Source: Frigoribacterium sp. Leaf415 (lineage in GTDB: Bacteria > Actinomycetota > Actinomycetes > Actinomycetales > Microbacteriaceae). Taken from it: DNA of 64,000 nucleotides. Both the position numbers and the translations under genes were made by a program. Shown in pieces: positions 1-10,783 of this stretch (its first letter is position 1; every line of letters starts with the position of its first letter). The stretch lies in contig NZ_LMQR01000001.1 of assembly GCF_001424645.1 (NCBI RefSeq), positions 799,301 to 863,300 of the forward strand, in the 5' to 3' direction. Below the pieces are notes generated by a model. The model was not told the DNA's origin. It did no database searches and worked only from the letters and a program-made list of their open reading frames with translations.

Positions 1-378
1 GTCTTCTACGTCCAGTACGCCCACGCCCGCACCCGCGCGGTGGCCCGCAACGCCGAGGCCGCCGGGGTCACGCGCGACGCGTTCGACGCCTCGCTGCTCA
101 CGCACGAGACCGAGAGCGCCCTGCTCGGCGCCCTGTCCGAGCTCCCGCGCGTCGTCGTCCAGGCCGCCGAACTGCGCGAGCCGCACCGTGTCGCGCGCTA
201 CGTCGAAGAGCTCGCCGGCACCTACCACCGCTGGTACGACAACTGCCGCGTCACGCCGCTCGGCGACGACGAGGTCACGGACCTGCACCGCACCCGCCTG
301 TGGCTCAACGACGCGGCGGGCCAGGTCATCCGCAACGGGCTCGGACTGCTGGGCGTCTCGGCACCGGACCGCATGTGA
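1..378 (+). CDS. argS: Arginyl-tRNA synthetase, C-terminal part (5' truncated by window edge)
   Basis: The frame is open from base 1 and ends at TGA 376-378, giving the last 125 residues. They match the C-terminal helical DALR anticodon-binding domain of class I arginyl-tRNA synthetase: an early FYVQYAHAR stretch, the central HRWYDNCRV segment, and the family's typical ending [15 protein letters not shown]. The enzyme charges tRNA-Arg in the cytoplasm. The catalytic HIGH and KMSKS parts lie upstream of the window. The assignment rests on this tail alone, but the ending is highly characteristic. In actinobacteria argS commonly precedes lysA and hom, as here. Confidence 0.93.
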   Translation, partial: VFYVQYAHARTRAVARNAEAAGVTRDAFDASLLTHETESALLGALSELPRVVVQAAELREPHRVARYVEELAGTYHRWYDNCRVTPLGDDEVTDLHRTRLWLNDAAGQVIRNGLGLLGVSAPDRM

Positions 379-385
379 CCTCCCG

Positions 386-424
386 CGCCGCGCCTCCTCG
401 GCCTCGACCGCAGGAGGCGCGGCG
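386..424. repeat. GCGCCTCCT palindrome, copy 1 (terminator-like hairpin)
   Basis: A perfect 13-bp inverted repeat: the arm CGCCGCGCCTCCT (386-398) pairs with AGGAGGCGCGGCG (412-424) around a 13-base loop. It lies between argS and the next gene, where it could terminate argS transcription although no T tract follows. The same core recurs at 45400-45439 and 55494-55547, so it may be a repeated extragenic palindrome rather than a dedicated terminator. Confidence 0.7.
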
Positions 425-461
425 TGAGTGATCCTCGCCGCCCGGCTGACAAGATGGCCCG

Positions 462-1241
462 ATGAGCGACATCGACTCCGACTTCTTCGAGGCCAAGCCC
501 GTCGCCCGCCGCCGGGGTCGAGGCTTCGGCATCTTCCTCTTCGTGCTGGTCGGTCTCGTGGTGGTCCTCGGCATCCTCGCCGTCGTCGCCGACCTCGTCG
601 TCCGGACCGTCGCCGAGGACCAGGCCGAGAAGCAGATCTCGCAGCAGCTCGGTGACGCCGCCGGCCCGGTCGACGTGCAGATCGGCGGCTTCTCGATGCT
701 CTGGCAGCTCGTGCAGGGCACCATCGACCAGGCCACCATCTCGTCCGCCGGGTCGTCGGGCGGGCTCTCGTTCGACTTCGACGTCCGGGACGTCCCGACC
801 GACCTGAGCGGTTCGACCGGCGCGATCACCGGCACGGTCACCGCCGACGCGGCGACCGTCAACGGTCTGGCGGCCGTGCAAGAGAGCGGAGGAGCGATCT
901 CGTTCGGCGACGGGCAGGTCACCTACGCCCGCGACTTCACGATCCCGCTGGTGAACACGGTCGTCCCCGTGGACGTCGTCGCCACGCCCTCGATCACGAG
1001 CGAGGGCCGGGTCATCTCGCTCACGCCGACGACGGCGTCGCTCCGGGACACGTCGGTGTCGCTCGACCTCGCGCCCTTCATCGGCGGCTACGCCTTCGAC
1101 GTGTGTGCGGCGCAGTACCTGCCCCAGGGCACCACCCTCACCGGCGTCGACGTCACGTCGTCGGCGGCGACCCTCGACGTCACGTCGCCGGGCCTGCCGA
1201 TCTCGTCCAGCGGCATCGGCACCAAGGGCTCCTGCTCCTGA
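462..1241 (+). CDS. LmeA-like (DUF2993) membrane-anchored phospholipid-binding protein
   Basis: 259 residues. A charged N-terminus (about 1-25) is followed by one strong membrane segment (about 26-48), and the rest is extracytoplasmic. The body has the DUF2993 pattern: a heptad-like start (EDQAEKQISQQL), a VDVQIGGFSMLWQLVQG segment, and later IPLVNTVVPVDV and a C-terminal VDVTSSAATLDVTSPG segment. The mycobacterial relative LmeA binds phosphoinositides and helps mature lipomannan; a similar envelope-lipid role is inferred here. Two cysteines, one near residue 211 and one next to the end, could form a disulfide. It is probably monocistronic, between argS and lysA. Confidence 0.75.
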   Translation: MSDIDSDFFEAKPVARRRGRGFGIFLFVLVGLVVVLGILAVVADLVVRTVAEDQAEKQISQQLGDAAGPVDVQIGGFSMLWQLVQGTIDQATISSAGSSGGLSFDFDVRDVPTDLSGSTGAITGTVTADAATVNGLAAVQESGGAISFGDGQVTYARDFTIPLVNTVVPVDVVATPSITSEGRVISLTPTTASLRDTSVSLDLAPFIGGYAFDVCAAQYLPQGTTLTGVDVTSSAATLDVTSPGLPISSSGIGTKGSCS

Positions 1242-1299
1242 CCTCGCCTCCGCCGTCGAGGGCGTCCCGACCGTGGCCGTCACGGTCGCCGGCGGTGGG

Positions 1300-1305
1300 T
1301 AGGCT
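1300..1305 (+). promoter_or_regulatory. Predicted -10 element (TAGGCT) for the lysA-hom-thrC-thrB operon
   Basis: TAGGCT fits the actinobacterial SigA -10 consensus TAnnnT. Transcription would start near 1312, downstream of the first in-frame ATG at 1309. This argues that translation starts at the later GTG 1345, which has its own GAGGT ribosome-binding site. Confidence 0.5.
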
Positions 1306-1344
1306 CTGATGTCGTTCCCCGTCCTTCGAACCCCCGAGGTCCGC

Positions 1345-2757
1345 GTGTCCCCGAACCCCCTGGCCCCTGCCTGGCTCGTCGAGCCGACCGACGCCGACGC
1401 CCTCGATCCGGCGGTCTGGTCGGCCACGGCCCAGCGGTCGTCCGACGGCGAACTCGTCCTCGGCGGTGTCACCGCCTCCGACCTCGTAGCGTCGTTCGGC
1501 ACCCCGCTGTACGTCCTCGACGAGGACGACGCCCGCACCCGGGCCGTCGAGGCCGTCCGTTCGTTCGAGCGCGAGGCGGCCCGCATCGGCACGACGGCGA
1601 CGGTCTACTACGCCGCCAAGGCGTTCCTCTCGGCCGAGGTCGCCCGCTGGGTGGCCGAGGCGGGCATGGCCGTCGACATCTGCACCGGCGGCGAGTTCGC
1701 CGTCGCCCGGGCCGCGGGCGTCGACCCGGCCCGCATGGGGTTCCACGGCAACAACAAGTCGCTCGCCGAGATCGACCGCACGGTCGAGGCCGGCATCGGC
1801 ACCGTCGTCCTCGACAACGCCGCCGAGGTCGGCCGGGTCGCCGCGGCGGCCGAGCGTCACGGGCGCGTCCAGCGCGTGCGCCTGCGGGTCAACTCGGGCG
1901 TGCACGCCTCCACCCACGAGTACCTCGCCACCGCCCGTGAGGACCAGAAGTTCGGCGTCCCGCTCTCCGAGACCGCCGAGATCGTCGACTCGATCCGCCG
2001 GCAGCCCTCACTCGAGTTCGTCGGACTGCACTCGCACATCGGCTCGCAGATCTTCGGTTCGGACGGCTTCGCCGAGGCCGCCCGTCGCCTGCTCGCCGTG
2101 CACGCCGACCTGCTCGCGTCCGGTCCGGTCCCCGAGCTCAACCTCGGCGGCGGCTTCGGCATCGCCTACACGAGCGCCGACGACGCCCGCCCGCTCGACG
2201 ACCTCGCCGTCGCCCTGGCCGACATCGTTCAGGCCGAGTGCCTCCGCCTCGGCGTCGACGTGCCCCTCCTCGCGGTCGAGCCCGGGCGCGTCGTCGTCGG
2301 CCCCGCCGGCACCACGCTCTACGAGGTCGGCACCATCAAGGACGTCACGGTCTCCTCCGACGAGGGCAGCGCGGTTCGACGGTACGTCAGCGTCGACGGG
2401 GGCATGAGCGACAACGCGCGGACGGCCCTCTACGCGGCCGACTACTCCGTGCGCATCGCGAACCGCACCTCCTCGGCTCCGCCCGCGCTCGTGCGCGTGG
2501 CCGGGAAGCACTGCGAGAGCGGCGACCTCGTCGTGCTCGCGGACTACCTGCCCGGCGACGTCGCCCCGGGCGACCTGCTCGCCGTGCCCGCCACCGGCGC
2601 CTACTGCCACAGCCTCGCGAGCAACTACAACCACGTCGGGCGTCCCCCCGTGGTGGCCGTGCGCGACGGCCGGGCCCGCGTGATCGTGCGGGGCGAGAGC
2701 GAAGCCGACCTGCTGGCCCGCGACGCCGGCCTCGACGGATCGACCCGCGCCTCCTGA
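1345..2757 (+). CDS. lysA: Diaminopimelate decarboxylase
   Basis: 470 residues from GTG 1345; an ATG at 1309 would add 12 residues but overlaps the predicted promoter. The enzyme makes L-lysine from meso-diaminopimelate using PLP. Visible motifs are the PLP lysine in YYAAKAF (Lys92), HSHIGSQI, the phosphate-binding GGGFGIAY, EPGRVVVGPAG, GGMSDNAR, and the active-site cysteine in HCESGDL. Together these are the alanine-racemase-like barrel and C-terminal beta domain of group IV decarboxylases. It is first in an operon with hom, thrC and thrB, the aspartate-family order seen in many actinobacteria. Confidence 0.96.
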   Translation: MSPNPLAPAWLVEPTDADALDPAVWSATAQRSSDGELVLGGVTASDLVASFGTPLYVLDEDDARTRAVEAVRSFEREAARIGTTATVYYAAKAFLSAEVARWVAEAGMAVDICTGGEFAVARAAGVDPARMGFHGNNKSLAEIDRTVEAGIGTVVLDNAAEVGRVAAAAERHGRVQRVRLRVNSGVHASTHEYLATAREDQKFGVPLSETAEIVDSIRRQPSLEFVGLHSHIGSQIFGSDGFAEAARRLLAVHADLLASGPVPELNLGGGFGIAYTSADDARPLDDLAVALADIVQAECLRLGVDVPLLAVEPGRVVVGPAGTTLYEVGTIKDVTVSSDEGSAVRRYVSVDGGMSDNARTALYAADYSVRIANRTSSAPPALVRVAGKHCESGDLVVLADYLPGDVAPGDLLAVPATGAYCHSLASNYNHVGRPPVVAVRDGRARVIVRGESEADLLARDAGLDGSTRAS

Positions 2758-2808
2758 CCTCGTGCGAGCACCGCACCCCGACGACGAAGCACCCGAGAAC
2801 GGACTGAC

Positions 2809-4140
2809 ATGATCGAATACCGCAACGTGAGGGTCGCCCTGCTGGGCGCCGGCTCGGTGGGGTCGCAGGTGGCGCGGCTGCTGCTCGAGCAGGGCGACGA
2901 CTTCGCCGGGCGCGCGGGCGCCGGACTCGAGCTCGTCGGCATCGGCGTGCGCGACGTCGACGCGCCCCGCGACGTCGACCTGCCGCGCGAGCTGTTCACG
3001 ACCGACGTCGAGTCGCTCATCGTCGGCGCCGACATCGTCGTCGAGCTGATCGGCGGACTCGAGCCGGCCCGCAGCTACGTGCTGCAGGCGCTCAACTCGG
3101 GGGCCGACGTCATCACGGGCAACAAGGCCCTGTTGGCGAGCCACGGCACCGAGCTCTTCGACGCCGCCGAGCAGGTCGGCGCACAGGTCTACTACGAGGC
3201 CGCCGTGGCCGGGGCCATCCCGATCATCCGCCCGTTGCGCGACAGCCTCGCCGGCGACCGCGTCCAGCGCATCATGGGCATCGTCAACGGCACGACCAAC
3301 TTCATCCTCGACCGCATGGACACCGACGGTTCGAGCCTCGAGGACGCCCTGGCGACGGCCACGGCCCTCGGGTACGCCGAGGCCGACCCCACGGCCGACA
3401 TCGAGGGCTACGACGCGGCGCAGAAGGCCGCCATCCTGGCCAGCCTCGCCTTCCACACCGCCGTGCCCCTCGCCGCCGTGCACCGCGAGGGCATCACCTC
3501 CGTCACGCACGACCAGGTGGTCGCCGCGCGCAAGGCCGGGTACGTCGTGAAGATCCTCGCCATCTGCGAACGCCTGGTCGACGACGACGGAGTCGAGGGC
3601 GTCAGCGCCCGCGTCTACCCGGCGCTCGTGCCGCTGAGCCACCCGCTCGCGGCCGTGCACGGAGCCAAGAACGCCGTCTTCGTCGAGGCGGAGTCGGCCG
3701 GCGACCTCATGTTCTACGGCGCCGGCGCCGGGGGAGTCGAGACGGCGTCCGCCGTGCTGGGCGACCTCGTCTCGGCCGCTCGACGGCACGTCATCGGCGG
3801 CCCGGGCGTCGCCGAGTCCACCCATGCGAACCTTCCCGTCCTGCCGATCGGCCGTGTGTCGACCCGGTACCAGATCACGCTCGACGTGGCCGACCAGCCG
3901 GGTGTGCTCGCCGAGGTCGCCGGGGTGCTCAGCGACCACGGCGTGAGCGTCCACAGCGTCGAGCAGACGTCGGGTGCGACGCCGGGCGTCACGGTCGAGG
4001 GTGACGCCGTGGCCACCGCTACGCTGATCATCGGCACCCACCGGGCGCGCGAGTCCGACCTCGCCGCGACGGTGACCGCCCTGAAGAACGCCACGGTCGT
4101 GAACTCCGTCACGAGCGTGCTGAGAGTCGAAGGAGCCTGA
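2809..4140 (+). CDS. hom: Homoserine dehydrogenase
   Basis: 443 residues. It reduces aspartate semialdehyde to homoserine at the branch towards threonine and methionine. The N-terminal Rossmann motif is [17 protein letters not shown]. The substrate-domain signatures [11 protein letters not shown] and [11 protein letters not shown] are intact. A C-terminal ACT domain (about 345-425, starting [18 protein letters not shown]) is the usual site for threonine feedback. It lies 51 bases after lysA, and its stop codon overlaps the thrC start by one base (TGATG-type junction), implying translational coupling. Confidence 0.97.
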   Translation: MIEYRNVRVALLGAGSVGSQVARLLLEQGDDFAGRAGAGLELVGIGVRDVDAPRDVDLPRELFTTDVESLIVGADIVVELIGGLEPARSYVLQALNSGADVITGNKALLASHGTELFDAAEQVGAQVYYEAAVAGAIPIIRPLRDSLAGDRVQRIMGIVNGTTNFILDRMDTDGSSLEDALATATALGYAEADPTADIEGYDAAQKAAILASLAFHTAVPLAAVHREGITSVTHDQVVAARKAGYVVKILAICERLVDDDGVEGVSARVYPALVPLSHPLAAVHGAKNAVFVEAESAGDLMFYGAGAGGVETASAVLGDLVSAARRHVIGGPGVAESTHANLPVLPIGRVSTRYQITLDVADQPGVLAEVAGVLSDHGVSVHSVEQTSGATPGVTVEGDAVATATLIIGTHRARESDLAATVTALKNATVVNSVTSVLRVEGA

Positions 4141-5222
4141 TGGCCCACCAGTGGCAGGGTGTCCTGCGCGAATACGCCGACCGTCTCGACGTCACCGACG
4201 CCACCCCGATCGTCACGCTGGGCGAGGGCGGCACGCCGCTCATCCCGGCTCCGGCGCTGTCGAACCGCACGGGTGCCAAGGTCTACGTCAAGTACGAGGG
4301 CATGAACCCGACCGGTTCCTTCAAGGACCGCGGCATGACGATGGCCATCTCGAAGGCCGTCGAGCACGGCGCCAAGGCCGTCATCTGTGCGTCCACCGGC
4401 AACACGTCGGCCTCGGCCGCGGCCTACGCCGCCCACGCCGGCATCACGGCCGCCGTGCTCGTGCCCGAGGGCAAGATCGCCATGGGCAAGCTCAGCCAGG
4501 CCGTCGCGCACGACGGCCAGCTGCTGCAGATCCAGGGCAACTTCGACGACTGCCTCGACATCGCGCGCGACCTCGCCGCGAACTACCCGGTGCACCTGGT
4601 CAACTCGGTCAACAACGACCGCATCGAGGGGCAGAAGACCGGAGCCTTCGAGGTCGTCGACGTCCTCGGCGACGCCCCCGACTTCCACTTCATCCCGGTC
4701 GGCAACGCCGGCAACTACACCGCCTACACGCGTGGCTACCGCGAGGACCTCGAGATCGGTCGCGCCACGAAGCTGCCGCGCATGTTCGGTTTCCAGGCGG
4801 CCGGGTCGGCGCCGATCGTCGCGGGTGAGGTCGTCAAGGCCCCCGAGACCATCGCCAGCGCGATCCGCATCGGCAACCCCGCCTCGTGGCAGCTCGCCCT
4901 CGAGGCGCGCGACCTGACCGACGGCTGGTTCGGCGCCATCACCGACGAGGCCATCCTCGCCGCGCAGAAGATCCTCTCGGCCGAGGTCGGCGTGTTCGTC
5001 GAGCCCGCGTCGGCCATCAGCGTGGCGGGTCTGCTCGAGCGTGCGGACGCCGGGGTCATCCCCGCCGGTGCCACCGTCGTGCTCACCGTCACCGGCCACG
5101 GCCTGAAGGACCCCCAGTGGGCCCTGCGTCGCGCCGACGGCAGCGACGTGCAGCCGACCGTGGTCGCGAGCGACACGGCCCGGGTGGCCGAAGTGCTCGG
5201 TCTCGCACCGGCCTCTGCATGA
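4140..5222 (+). CDS. thrC: Threonine synthase
   Basis: 360 residues, the usual length of the short actinobacterial type. It converts O-phosphohomoserine to threonine with PLP. The PLP lysine is in [10 protein letters not shown] and the phosphate-contact loop is [16 protein letters not shown] second conserved glycine-rich segment is [11 protein letters not shown]. Its start overlaps the hom stop by one base and its end overlaps thrB by four bases (ATGA), so the three threonine genes appear translationally coupled. Confidence 0.97.
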   Translation: MAHQWQGVLREYADRLDVTDATPIVTLGEGGTPLIPAPALSNRTGAKVYVKYEGMNPTGSFKDRGMTMAISKAVEHGAKAVICASTGNTSASAAAYAAHAGITAAVLVPEGKIAMGKLSQAVAHDGQLLQIQGNFDDCLDIARDLAANYPVHLVNSVNNDRIEGQKTGAFEVVDVLGDAPDFHFIPVGNAGNYTAYTRGYREDLEIGRATKLPRMFGFQAAGSAPIVAGEVVKAPETIASAIRIGNPASWQLALEARDLTDGWFGAITDEAILAAQKILSAEVGVFVEPASAISVAGLLERADAGVIPAGATVVLTVTGHGLKDPQWALRRADGSDVQPTVVASDTARVAEVLGLAPASA

Positions 5223-6172
5223 CCTCCGGGGTCGTCGGGCGTTCGGTGCTGGTCAAGGTCCCCGCGACCTCGGCCAACCTCGGCCCCGGCTTCGACACGC
5301 TGGGCCTCGCGCTCTCGCTCTACGACGAGCTCGAGGTCACGGCGACCGATGAGCCCGGGGTCTCGGTCGAGGTCACGGGCGTCGGGGCCGGTCAGGTGCC
5401 CACCGACGGGTCGAATCTCGTCGTGCAGGCCGTCGCCGCGGCCTTCGCCTCGGTCGACGTCCCCCTTCCCGGGCTGCGCCTCCGGGCTCGCAACGCGATC
5501 CCGCACGGCCGGGGACTCGGGTCGTCCGCGGCCGCGATCGTCTCGGGCATCATGGCCGCCAAGGGGCTCCTCGAGGGCACGGTCGAGCTCGACTCGGCGG
5601 CGCTGCTCGCCCTGGCGACCGAGATGGAGGGGCACCCCGACAACGTGGCGCCGGCGCTGTTCGGCGGTCTCACGATCGCCTGGATGAACTCGCACGGCCC
5701 GTCGCACAAGCGCCTGCTCGTGCACCGTGGGGTCTCGCCCGTGGTGTTCGTGCCCGAGTCGACCCTCTCGACCAAACTGGCCCGCAGCCTGCAGCCCGCC
5801 TCCGTGCCGCACGAGGACGCCACGTTCAACGTGTCGCGGTCGGCGCTGCTGGTGGCGGCCCTCGTGCAGAGTCCCGAGTTGCTGCTCGCGGCCACCGAGG
5901 ACCGCCTGCACCAGAGCTACCGCGCCAGTGCCATGCCCGAGACCGACGCCCTCATCCGCATGCTCCGCGACGCCGGGCTCGCGGCCGTCGTCTCGGGTGC
6001 CGGTCCCTCGCTCCTGGTGCTCGGCAGCGACCCCGCGCAGCGGCTGTTCGCCGCCGAGCTGGTGCGGGAACACGCCGTGTCGGAGTGGCGTCCGTTGATG
6101 CTGGCCGTCGATCTCAAAGGTGCTACAGTGGTGCCGCACCCGGTAGAAAACTCAGATTTCCTGGGCATCTAG
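5219..6172 (+). CDS. thrB: Homoserine kinase (GHMP family)
   Basis: 317 residues from ATG 5219, which overlaps the thrC stop in ATGA. It phosphorylates homoserine for ThrC. Signatures are [18 protein letters not shown] near the N-terminus, the ATP-binding [28 protein letters not shown], and the C-terminal [10 protein letters not shown]. Its last codons contain an extended -10 promoter (6121-6129) that probably drives rho. The order thrB then rho is conserved in actinobacteria. Confidence 0.96.
   Translation: MTSGVVGRSVLVKVPATSANLGPGFDTLGLALSLYDELEVTATDEPGVSVEVTGVGAGQVPTDGSNLVVQAVAAAFASVDVPLPGLRLRARNAIPHGRGLGSSAAAIVSGIMAAKGLLEGTVELDSAALLALATEMEGHPDNVAPALFGGLTIAWMNSHGPSHKRLLVHRGVSPVVFVPESTLSTKLARSLQPASVPHEDATFNVSRSALLVAALVQSPELLLAATEDRLHQSYRASAMPETDALIRMLRDAGLAAVVSGAGPSLLVLGSDPAQRLFAAELVREHAVSEWRPLMLAVDLKGATVVPHPVENSDFLGI
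6121..6129 (+). promoter_or_regulatory. Extended -10 promoter for rho inside the thrB 3' end
   Basis: TGC followed by TACAGT forms an extended -10 (TGnTAnnnT). A start near 6136 would give a leader of about 325 bases before the rho GTG. No good -35 lies at standard spacing, which is tolerable for an extended -10 promoter. Confidence 0.5.
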
Positions 6173-6462
6173 CTTCGTCTCCGCCGTTCTTCGTGGGGGC
6201 TTCCGCGTGGGGTCACAAGTCTTCGAGTCCCCGGGTCGCACATCCCGTAGTGCACATCTAGCAGTGTTCGTCTGCCGATCTGGTCGGCGCGCACCGCACC
6301 TCCCAGGCCTCCTGCTCATCCCGAGCAGCTGCTCGTTCAGGGCAGAGCCGGCACAGGGTCAGCCCCTCGGGGCGAACCCGATCAGTGCAGGTCCGAGACC
6401 ACGAGGTGTGACCAGCTCTGCCCCGCCGATCAACGCGGGGGAGCGAAAGGAACCCATCACTC
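6173..6462 (+). promoter_or_regulatory. Long 5' leader of rho
   Basis: 290 bases without a convincing gene. It is less GC-biased than its surroundings and contains a 14-base perfect palindrome CGAGCAGCTGCTCG (6322-6335) and a small GCCC/GGGC hairpin (6362-6373). It ends in an AAGGA ribosome-binding site before GTG 6463. Long leaders upstream of rho are a known site of autogenous attenuation in other bacteria; that function is inferred here. Confidence 0.4.
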
Positions 6463-8787
6463 GTGACTGACGTCCAGAACGGCGCCGCTGCGCCGTCCAC
6501 GCCCGAACTCACCGCCATGCGCCTGCCCCAGCTGCAGGCCCTCGCCTCGTCGCTGGGCATCAGCGGCATCTCGAAGCTGCGCAAGGGCGACCTCGTCGCC
6601 GCCATCGCGGCGAAGCAGGGCGAGGGGGCCGCCGTCGAGGTCGCCCCCCAGCCGACGCTCGACGGGGTCGTCGACGCCGGCGTCCCGGCCTCGGTCGAGA
6701 CCGCTGTCGCCGAGGGCGCCGAGGCTCCCGTGGTCGAGGCGGCCACCGAGCCCGCCGAGGCACCGACCCGCGCCCGCCGCGGCTCGCGTCGTGCCACGTC
6801 CGCGGCCGGGGCTCCCGAGTCCCGTGCCGCCGGCGCGCACGTCAACGCCGGCGAGACCGGTGTCACCCCTCTCGTCGAGGTTCCCGCCACCGAAGCCGCC
6901 ACCGTCGAGGCCACCGCCGCCGAGCAGACTCCGACCGAGCAGGCCCCGACCGAGCAGGTCGTCGCCTCCGAGCGCCCGTCCCGCCGTCGCGGCTCGCGCC
7001 GCGCCTCCGACGCGTCCGTCGCCGCCGACGCCGCGCAGCCCGGCGCGTCGGTCGAGGCCCCGGCCGCCGACGAGTCGGCGTCCGCCGAGACGGCCCCGAC
7101 CGCGTCCACCGACGAGGTCGGCTCCGGCCCGCAGGGCGAGACCGACCAGCAGGCGTCCGACCCGGCCCAGTCCGAGCAGCAGAACGGCGACCAGCAGAAC
7201 GGTGGCCAGCAGGGTGGTGGCCGTCGGAGCCGCAACCGCAACCGTGGCAAGGGTGGTCAGCAGCAGGCCCAGGCCGACCAGAACGGTGGCCAGCAGAACG
7301 GTGGCCAGCAGAACGGCGCTCAGAAGGCCGACGCCCCGCAGAACGGCCAGCAGCAGCAGAACGGCCAGCAGCGCGGCGACCAGCAGCAGAACGGCCAGCA
7401 GCGCAGCGAGCAGCAGCGCGCCGACCAGAAGGCCGAGCAGCAGGCCCAGCGTGAGGCCGGCGAGAAGAACGACGCCGCCCGCGGTGAGCAGTCCGGCAAC
7501 GGCCCCCAGTCCGGCGGCCAGAACGACGAAGGCGGCCGACAGGGCCGTGGTCGTCAGCGTGACCGCAAGCGTGGCCGTGGTGGCCAGAACGACGACGTCG
7601 AGCCCGAGATCGGCGAGGACGACGTCCTCATCCCCGTCGCGGGCATCCTCGACGTCCTCGAGAACTACGCCTTCGTGCGCACCACGGGCTACCTGCCCGG
7701 TGCGAGCGACGTCTACGTCTCGCTCGGCCAGGTCAAGAAGTACCACCTGCGCAAGGGCGACGCGGTCGTCGGTGCCATCCGTCAGCCCCGCGAGGGCGAC
7801 CAGGGCCAGGGGCGCCAGAAGTACAACGCGATCGTCCGGATCGACTCGATCAACGGCCAGCCCGTCGACGAGGCGGCCAAGCGCGTCGAGTTCAACAAGC
7901 TGACCCCGCTCTACCCGCAAGAGCGCCTCCGTCTCGAGACCGAGCCCCAGAAGCTCTCGACCCGCATCATTGACCTCGTGTCACCGATCGGCAAGGGGCA
8001 GCGCGGTCTCATCGTCTCGCCGCCGAAGGCGGGCAAGACCCTCGTGCTGCAGTCGATCGCCAACGCCATCGCGATCAACAACCCCGAGGTGCACCTCATG
8101 GTCGTGCTCGTGGACGAGCGCCCCGAAGAGGTCACCGACATGCAGCGCACGGTCAAGGGCGAGGTCATCGCCTCGACCTTCGACCGTCCCGCCGAGGACC
8201 ACACCACGGTCGCCGAGCTGGCCATCGAGCGCGCCAAGCGCCTCGTCGAGCTGGGCCACGACGTCGTCGTGCTGCTCGACTCGATCACGCGTCTCGGCCG
8301 TGCGTACAACCTGGCCGCACCCGCGTCGGGCCGCATCCTCTCGGGTGGCGTCGACTCGTCGGCCCTGTACCCGCCGAAGCGCTTCTTCGGCGCGGCGCGC
8401 AACATCGAGAACGGTGGCTCGCTGACCATCCTCGCGACCGCTCTCGTCGAGACCGGTTCGAAGATGGACGAGGTCATCTTCGAGGAGTTCAAGGGCACCG
8501 GCAACATGGAGCTCCGCCTGTCGCGCCACCTGGCCGACAAGCGCATCTTCCCCGCCGTCGACGTCAACGCCTCGGGCACCCGTCGTGAAGAGATGCTGCT
8601 CAGCCCCGACGAGGTCAAGATCACCTGGCGCCTGCGCCGGGCCCTGGCCGGACTCGACCAGCAGCAGGCCCTCGAGATCGTCCTGCGCAACCTGCGCGAG
8701 ACGCAGTCGAACGTCGAGTTCCTCGTCCAGGTCCAGAAGTCGGTCCCCGCCTCGAACGGACACGACTCCGGCCACAAGGAGCACTGA
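6463..8787 (+). CDS. rho: Transcription termination factor Rho with large low-complexity insertion
   Basis: 774 residues, against about 420 in E. coli. The hexameric RNA helicase ends transcription. An N-terminal Rho_N helical motif (about 13-50, [10 protein letters not shown]) is followed by about 330 residues of Ala/Glu-rich and then Gln/Asn/Gly/Arg-rich low complexity (about 50-380). Next come the RNA-binding cold-shock-like domain ([11 protein letters not shown] onward) and the ATPase with Walker A PPKAGKT (Lys525). Later motifs [11 protein letters not shown] and [12 protein letters not shown] are intact. Actinobacterial Rho proteins usually carry such insertions, which add RNA-binding capacity. 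It is two bases upstream of prfA. No rpmE lies between them, unlike mycobacteria. Confidence 0.97.
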   Translation: MTDVQNGAAAPSTPELTAMRLPQLQALASSLGISGISKLRKGDLVAAIAAKQGEGAAVEVAPQPTLDGVVDAGVPASVETAVAEGAEAPVVEAATEPAEAPTRARRGSRRATSAAGAPESRAAGAHVNAGETGVTPLVEVPATEAATVEATAAEQTPTEQAPTEQVVASERPSRRRGSRRASDASVAADAAQPGASVEAPAADESASAETAPTASTDEVGSGPQGETDQQASDPAQSEQQNGDQQNGGQQGGGRRSRNRNRGKGGQQQAQADQNGGQQNGGQQNGAQKADAPQNGQQQQNGQQRGDQQQNGQQRSEQQRADQKAEQQAQREAGEKNDAARGEQSGNGPQSGGQNDEGGRQGRGRQRDRKRGRGGQNDDVEPEIGEDDVLIPVAGILDVLENYAFVRTTGYLPGASDVYVSLGQVKKYHLRKGDAVVGAIRQPREGDQGQGRQKYNAIVRIDSINGQPVDEAAKRVEFNKLTPLYPQERLRLETEPQKLSTRIIDLVSPIGKGQRGLIVSPPKAGKTLVLQSIANAIAINNPEVHLMVVLVDERPEEVTDMQRTVKGEVIASTFDRPAEDHTTVAELAIERAKRLVELGHDVVVLLDSITRLGRAYNLAAPASGRILSGGVDSSALYPPKRFFGAARNIENGGSLTILATALVETGSKMDEVIFEEFKGTGNMELRLSRHLADKRIFPAVDVNASGTRREEMLLSPDEVKITWRLRRALAGLDQQQALEIVLRNLRETQSNVEFLVQVQKSVPASNGHDSGHKEH
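7174..7449 (+). repeat. Gln/Asn/Gly-coding imperfect repeats in rho
   Basis: Repeated CAGCAGAACGGC-type units encode QQNGQQ and GGQQNGG stretches within the Rho insertion. They are coding repeats, not a CRISPR array. Their copy number could vary between strains. Confidence 0.7.
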
Positions 8788-8789
8788 GC

Positions 8790-9872
8790 GTGTTCGAGTC
8801 GGTGGCCGTGCTGCTGGCCGAGCACGACGACCTGCAGACGCAGCTCAGCGATCCGGCCGTCCACGCCGACGCCGCTCGCGCCAAGAAGATCAACCGCCGC
8901 TACGCCGAGCTCAGCCGCATCGTGGCTGCCCACTCGGCGTGGCAGCAGGCGGCTGAAGACCTCGAGGCCGCGCGCGAACTCGCGAAAGAGGACGAGGCGT
9001 TCGCCGACGAGGTGCCCGGCCTCGAGCAGGCGCTCGACGAGTCCCAGGAACGCTTGCGGCGCCTCCTGATCCCGCGCGACCCGGACGACGGGCGCGACGT
9101 GATCATGGAGATCAAGGGCGGCGAGGGCGGGGCCGAGAGCGCCCTGTTCGCTGCCGACCTGCTGCGCATGTACCTGCACTACGCCGAGTCGAAGGGCTGG
9201 AAGTCCGAGATGATCGCGAGCGACGACTCCGACCTCGGCGGCTACAAGAACGTGCAGGTCGCGCTCAAGTCGAACGCGTCCGACCCCTCGCAGGGCGTCT
9301 GGGCGCACCTCAAGTACGAGGGCGGCGTGCACCGCGTGCAGCGGGTGCCGGCGACCGAGTCGCAGGGGCGGATCCACACCTCGACCACGGGCGTGCTCGT
9401 GTTCCCCGAGGTCGACGAGCCCGAAGAGGTCGACATCAACCAGAACGATCTCAAGATCGACGTCTACCGGTCGAGCGGCCCCGGCGGCCAGTCGGTCAAC
9501 ACGACCGACTCCGCCGTCCGCATCACCCACCTGCCCACGGGCATCGTGGTCGCGATGCAGAACGAGAAGAGCCAGCTGCAGAACCGCGAGGCCGGCATGC
9601 GCGTCCTGCGGGCCCGCATCCTGGCCCGTCAGCAAGAAGAGCAGGCGGCCATCGCGTCGGACGCCCGCAAGAGCCAGATCCGGGGCATGGACCGGTCGGA
9701 GCGCATCCGCACCTACAACTTCCCCGAGAACCGCATCGCCGACCACCGCACCGGCTACAAGGCGTACAACCTCGACGCGGTCATGGACGGTGCGCTCGGC
9801 CCGGTGGTCGACTCGTGCATCCAGGCCGACGAAGAGGCCCGTCTCGCCGAGATCGGCGACACCGCGTCGTGA
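8790..9872 (+). CDS. prfA: Peptide chain release factor 1
   Basis: 360 residues. It releases peptides at UAA and UAG. The stop-codon recognition motif PAT is in [10 protein letters not shown], and the catalytic GGQ is in [17 protein letters not shown], where the Gln is the substrate of the downstream PrmC. The start GTG 8790 has an AAGGAG site that overlaps the end of rho. The stop overlaps the prmC GTG start (GTGA). Confidence 0.97.
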   Translation: MFESVAVLLAEHDDLQTQLSDPAVHADAARAKKINRRYAELSRIVAAHSAWQQAAEDLEAARELAKEDEAFADEVPGLEQALDESQERLRRLLIPRDPDDGRDVIMEIKGGEGGAESALFAADLLRMYLHYAESKGWKSEMIASDDSDLGGYKNVQVALKSNASDPSQGVWAHLKYEGGVHRVQRVPATESQGRIHTSTTGVLVFPEVDEPEEVDINQNDLKIDVYRSSGPGGQSVNTTDSAVRITHLPTGIVVAMQNEKSQLQNREAGMRVLRARILARQQEEQAAIASDARKSQIRGMDRSERIRTYNFPENRIADHRTGYKAYNLDAVMDGALGPVVDSCIQADEEARLAEIGDTAS

Positions 9873-10759
9873 CCGACGCGATCGCCACGGCCTTCGACGG
9901 CGTGACGACGGTCGACGCCGCCCTCCGGGTCGCGTCGGCCGTCCTCGCCGACGCCGGTGTGCCGTCGCCTGACGTCGACGCCGAACTCCTGCTCGCGCAC
10001 GTCACGGGCCTGGCCAGGGGAGTCGTCCGGGCGAGGGCCGTCACGGCGGCGCCGATGACGACGGACGAGCAGGAGGCGCTGGTCGCCGCGATCACGCGCC
10101 GCGCCTCCCGCGAGCCCCTGCAGCACATCACGGGGCGCGCGTCCTTCCGGCACCTCGAGCTGCACGTGGGTCCCGGCGTCTTCGTCCCGCGGCCCGAGAC
10201 CGAGGGCGTCGCCCAGCTGGCGATCGACGCCCTCCGCGCCGTGCCGGACGCGTCGCCCGTCGCCGTCGACCTCGGGACCGGCAGCGGAGCCCTCGCGTTG
10301 GCGATGGCCTCCGAGGTGCCGACGGCCACGGTCGTCGCCGTCGAGCTGTCTCCCGAGGCGGCCGTGTGGACCCGTCGCAACATCGCCGCGGTGGGGGTCG
10401 ACAACGTGCGCCTCGTCGAGGGCGACCTCGCCGACGCCCTTCCCGAACTCGACGGCACGGTCTCGGTCGTGGTCTCGAACCCGCCGTACGTGCCCGTCGG
10501 CATGATCCCGCGCGACCCCGAGGTGCGCCTTCACGATCCTGCCCTCGCCCTGTACGGCGGCGAGGACGGCCTCGACCTCGTCCGGGCGTTGTCCCTCACC
10601 GCCCGGCGGCTGCTGCTCCCCGGGGGAGCGCTCGTCATCGAGCACGGCGAGCTCCAAGGAGGCGCGATCCGCGACCTCCTGACGGCCGACGGATGGCGCT
10701 CCCCGGCCACGCATCCCGACCTCACCGGTCGCGACCGGGCCACGACCGCGGTGCGCTGA
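9869..10759 (+). CDS. prmC: Release factor glutamine N5-methyltransferase
   Basis: 296 residues from GTG 9869, overlapping the prfA stop by four bases. It methylates the GGQ glutamine of RF1 and RF2 using SAM. The N-terminal helical domain is followed by the SAM-binding [13 protein letters not shown] motif and the catalytic NPPY motif ([11 protein letters not shown]). Coupling to its substrate gene prfA is the classic arrangement. Confidence 0.96.
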   Translation: MTDAIATAFDGVTTVDAALRVASAVLADAGVPSPDVDAELLLAHVTGLARGVVRARAVTAAPMTTDEQEALVAAITRRASREPLQHITGRASFRHLELHVGPGVFVPRPETEGVAQLAIDALRAVPDASPVAVDLGTGSGALALAMASEVPTATVVAVELSPEAAVWTRRNIAAVGVDNVRLVEGDLADALPELDGTVSVVVSNPPYVPVGMIPRDPEVRLHDPALALYGGEDGLDLVRALSLTARRLLLPGGALVIEHGELQGGAIRDLLTADGWRSPATHPDLTGRDRATTAVR

Positions 10760-10783
10760 CCGGGTTCTCCCGGTCCGTCGCAC

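Noticed and set aside
6207..6470. 87-codon frame in the rho leader
   Set aside because: No ribosome-binding site at its GTG, no recognisable sequence, and it ends inside rho; more likely chance.
7174..7449. Repeats in rho considered as a CRISPR array
   Set aside because: Units are short, in frame, without unique spacers, and translate to a Gln/Asn/Gly repeat.
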